The notes beneath the pieces are model-generated. The model was given only the letters and a program-made list of their open reading frames with translations. It did no database searches and was not told where the DNA came from. From SVQP01 sp045606685 (GTDB lineage: Bacteria; Bacillota; Clostridia; Oscillospirales; CAG-272), in contig JAZUSJ010000128.1 in assembly GCA_045606685.1 (NCBI GenBank), positions 1-5,357 on the forward strand: a stretch of DNA of 5,357 nucleotides, in the 5' to 3' direction. The translations under genes were made by a program, and so were the position numbers. Shown piece after piece: positions 5,162 to 5,357 of this stretch (position 1 is its first letter; the number at the start of each line of letters is the position of its first letter).

Positions 5162-5228
5162 TGTAACAGGTGACGGTTCTCTGTTACATGATTTTCCCTT
5201 ATATTGTAAGGGTTTTACGTATTGCGCG
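5162..5228 (+). repeat. 67-bp compound direct repeat, right copy (copy C)
   Basis: This has the same layout as the copy at 4457. TGTAACAG (5162-5169) and CTGTTACA (5181-5188) form perfect 8-bp arms. The second palindrome reads CCCTTATATTGTAAGGG, in which one pair has become a G-U wobble, so pairing is preserved in RNA. The element ends TTGCGCG and runs directly into another REP-like unit. It lies about 33 bp upstream of the membrane protein gene. Confidence 0.85.
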
Positions 5229-5252
5229 TAACAGGGGACAGGCCCTTGTTAC
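5228..5252 (+). repeat. REP-like 25-nt palindrome, forward orientation (copy D)
   Basis: GTAACAGGGG (5228-5237) pairs with CCCTTGTTAC (5243-5252), 10 bp with one G-U, around ACAGG. It has the same length and the same ends as the first unit of the 67-bp repeats, sharing GTAAC-x-GG-x-GAC-x-G and the terminal GTTAC. Confidence 0.75.
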
Positions 5253-5293
5253 ACCGCGCGATTGGTTTTTGTGCCGTGTTCGGGCGTGGTGCG

Positions 5294-5322
5294 GCGTAAC
5301 CAAGCTCCGTCCCCGGTTACGC
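5294..5322 (-). repeat. REP-like 25-nt palindrome, reverse orientation (copy E)
   Basis: GCGTAACC (5294-5301) pairs with GGTTACGC (5315-5322). Read on the minus strand, its 25-nt core (5320-5296) begins GTAACCGGGGACGG and ends GGTTAC, aligning without gaps to copies B, C and D. With copy D, 43 bp away and in the opposite orientation, it forms a REPIN-like inverted pair. Confidence 0.7.
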
Positions 5323-5341
5323 GCGTGAATACACCCCTGCG

Positions 5342-5357
5342 TGTCATCCTGAGCGGA
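5342..5357 (+). repeat. Edge of a probable dispersed repeat (TGTCATCCTGAGCGGA)
   Basis: The window ends in TGTCATCCTGAGCGGA. I recall this wording as the start of a dispersed intergenic repeat, often continuing with GCGAAGGATCT, in Clostridia and other bacteria. Only 16 nt are visible, so this is tentative. Confidence 0.35.

Noticed and set aside
4227..5322. CRISPR array
   Set aside because: The repeats are long, palindromic and irregularly spaced (hundreds of bases), with no uniform spacers and no cas gene.

Overview
The window looks like a chromosomal stretch from a Gram-positive, gut-type Clostridia (Firmicutes) genome. The basis is consensus sigma-A promoters, strong AGGAGG-like ribosome sites, GC-rich metabolic genes of familiar Firmicutes families, and many small palindromic intergenic repeats. 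The species cannot be named from the sequence.

Layout, left to right. Positions 1-68 hold the first 22 codons of a leftward IS3-type transposase gene that runs off the edge. It is preceded by a large hairpin (78-132) that buries its ribosome site and by an extended -10 promoter. A spacer with a small REP-like palindrome follows. Next is a leftward PlsC-like acyltransferase with a four-cysteine zinc ribbon (285-1565), and divergent from it a TetR-family regulator (1756-2343). Their 190-bp divergent region holds one excellent promoter for each gene and candidate operator repeats. The regulator converges on a leftward GH78-like (alpha-L-rhamnosidase-like) glycosidase (2393-4090), and the two share a bidirectional terminator. 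The glycosidase has its own extended -10 promoter, overlapped by an inverted repeat.

The right end (about 4200-5357) differs in character. It is an accessory patch of palindromic repeats around one very AT-rich gene for a small membrane protein with a probable PH-like cytosolic domain (4575-5129). Two 67-bp direct repeats, 61/67 identical, bracket that gene (4457-4523 and 5162-5228). A diverged third copy lies at about 4227-4282. The first 25 nt of this repeat is itself a REP-like palindrome, which recurs twice more, in opposite orientations, at 5228-5252 and 5296-5320 (a REPIN-like pair).

Functional reading. The TetR regulator probably controls itself and perhaps the divergent acyltransferase, which would suggest membrane-lipid adjustment. 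The glycosidase appears to be an independent, monocistronic, cytoplasmic carbohydrate gene. The AT-rich membrane gene is probably a horizontally acquired insert. The strongest candidates for something new are the repeat-bounded AT-rich gene and the transposase leader, whose geometry suggests that outside transcripts hide the ribosome site while the element's own transcript exposes it.
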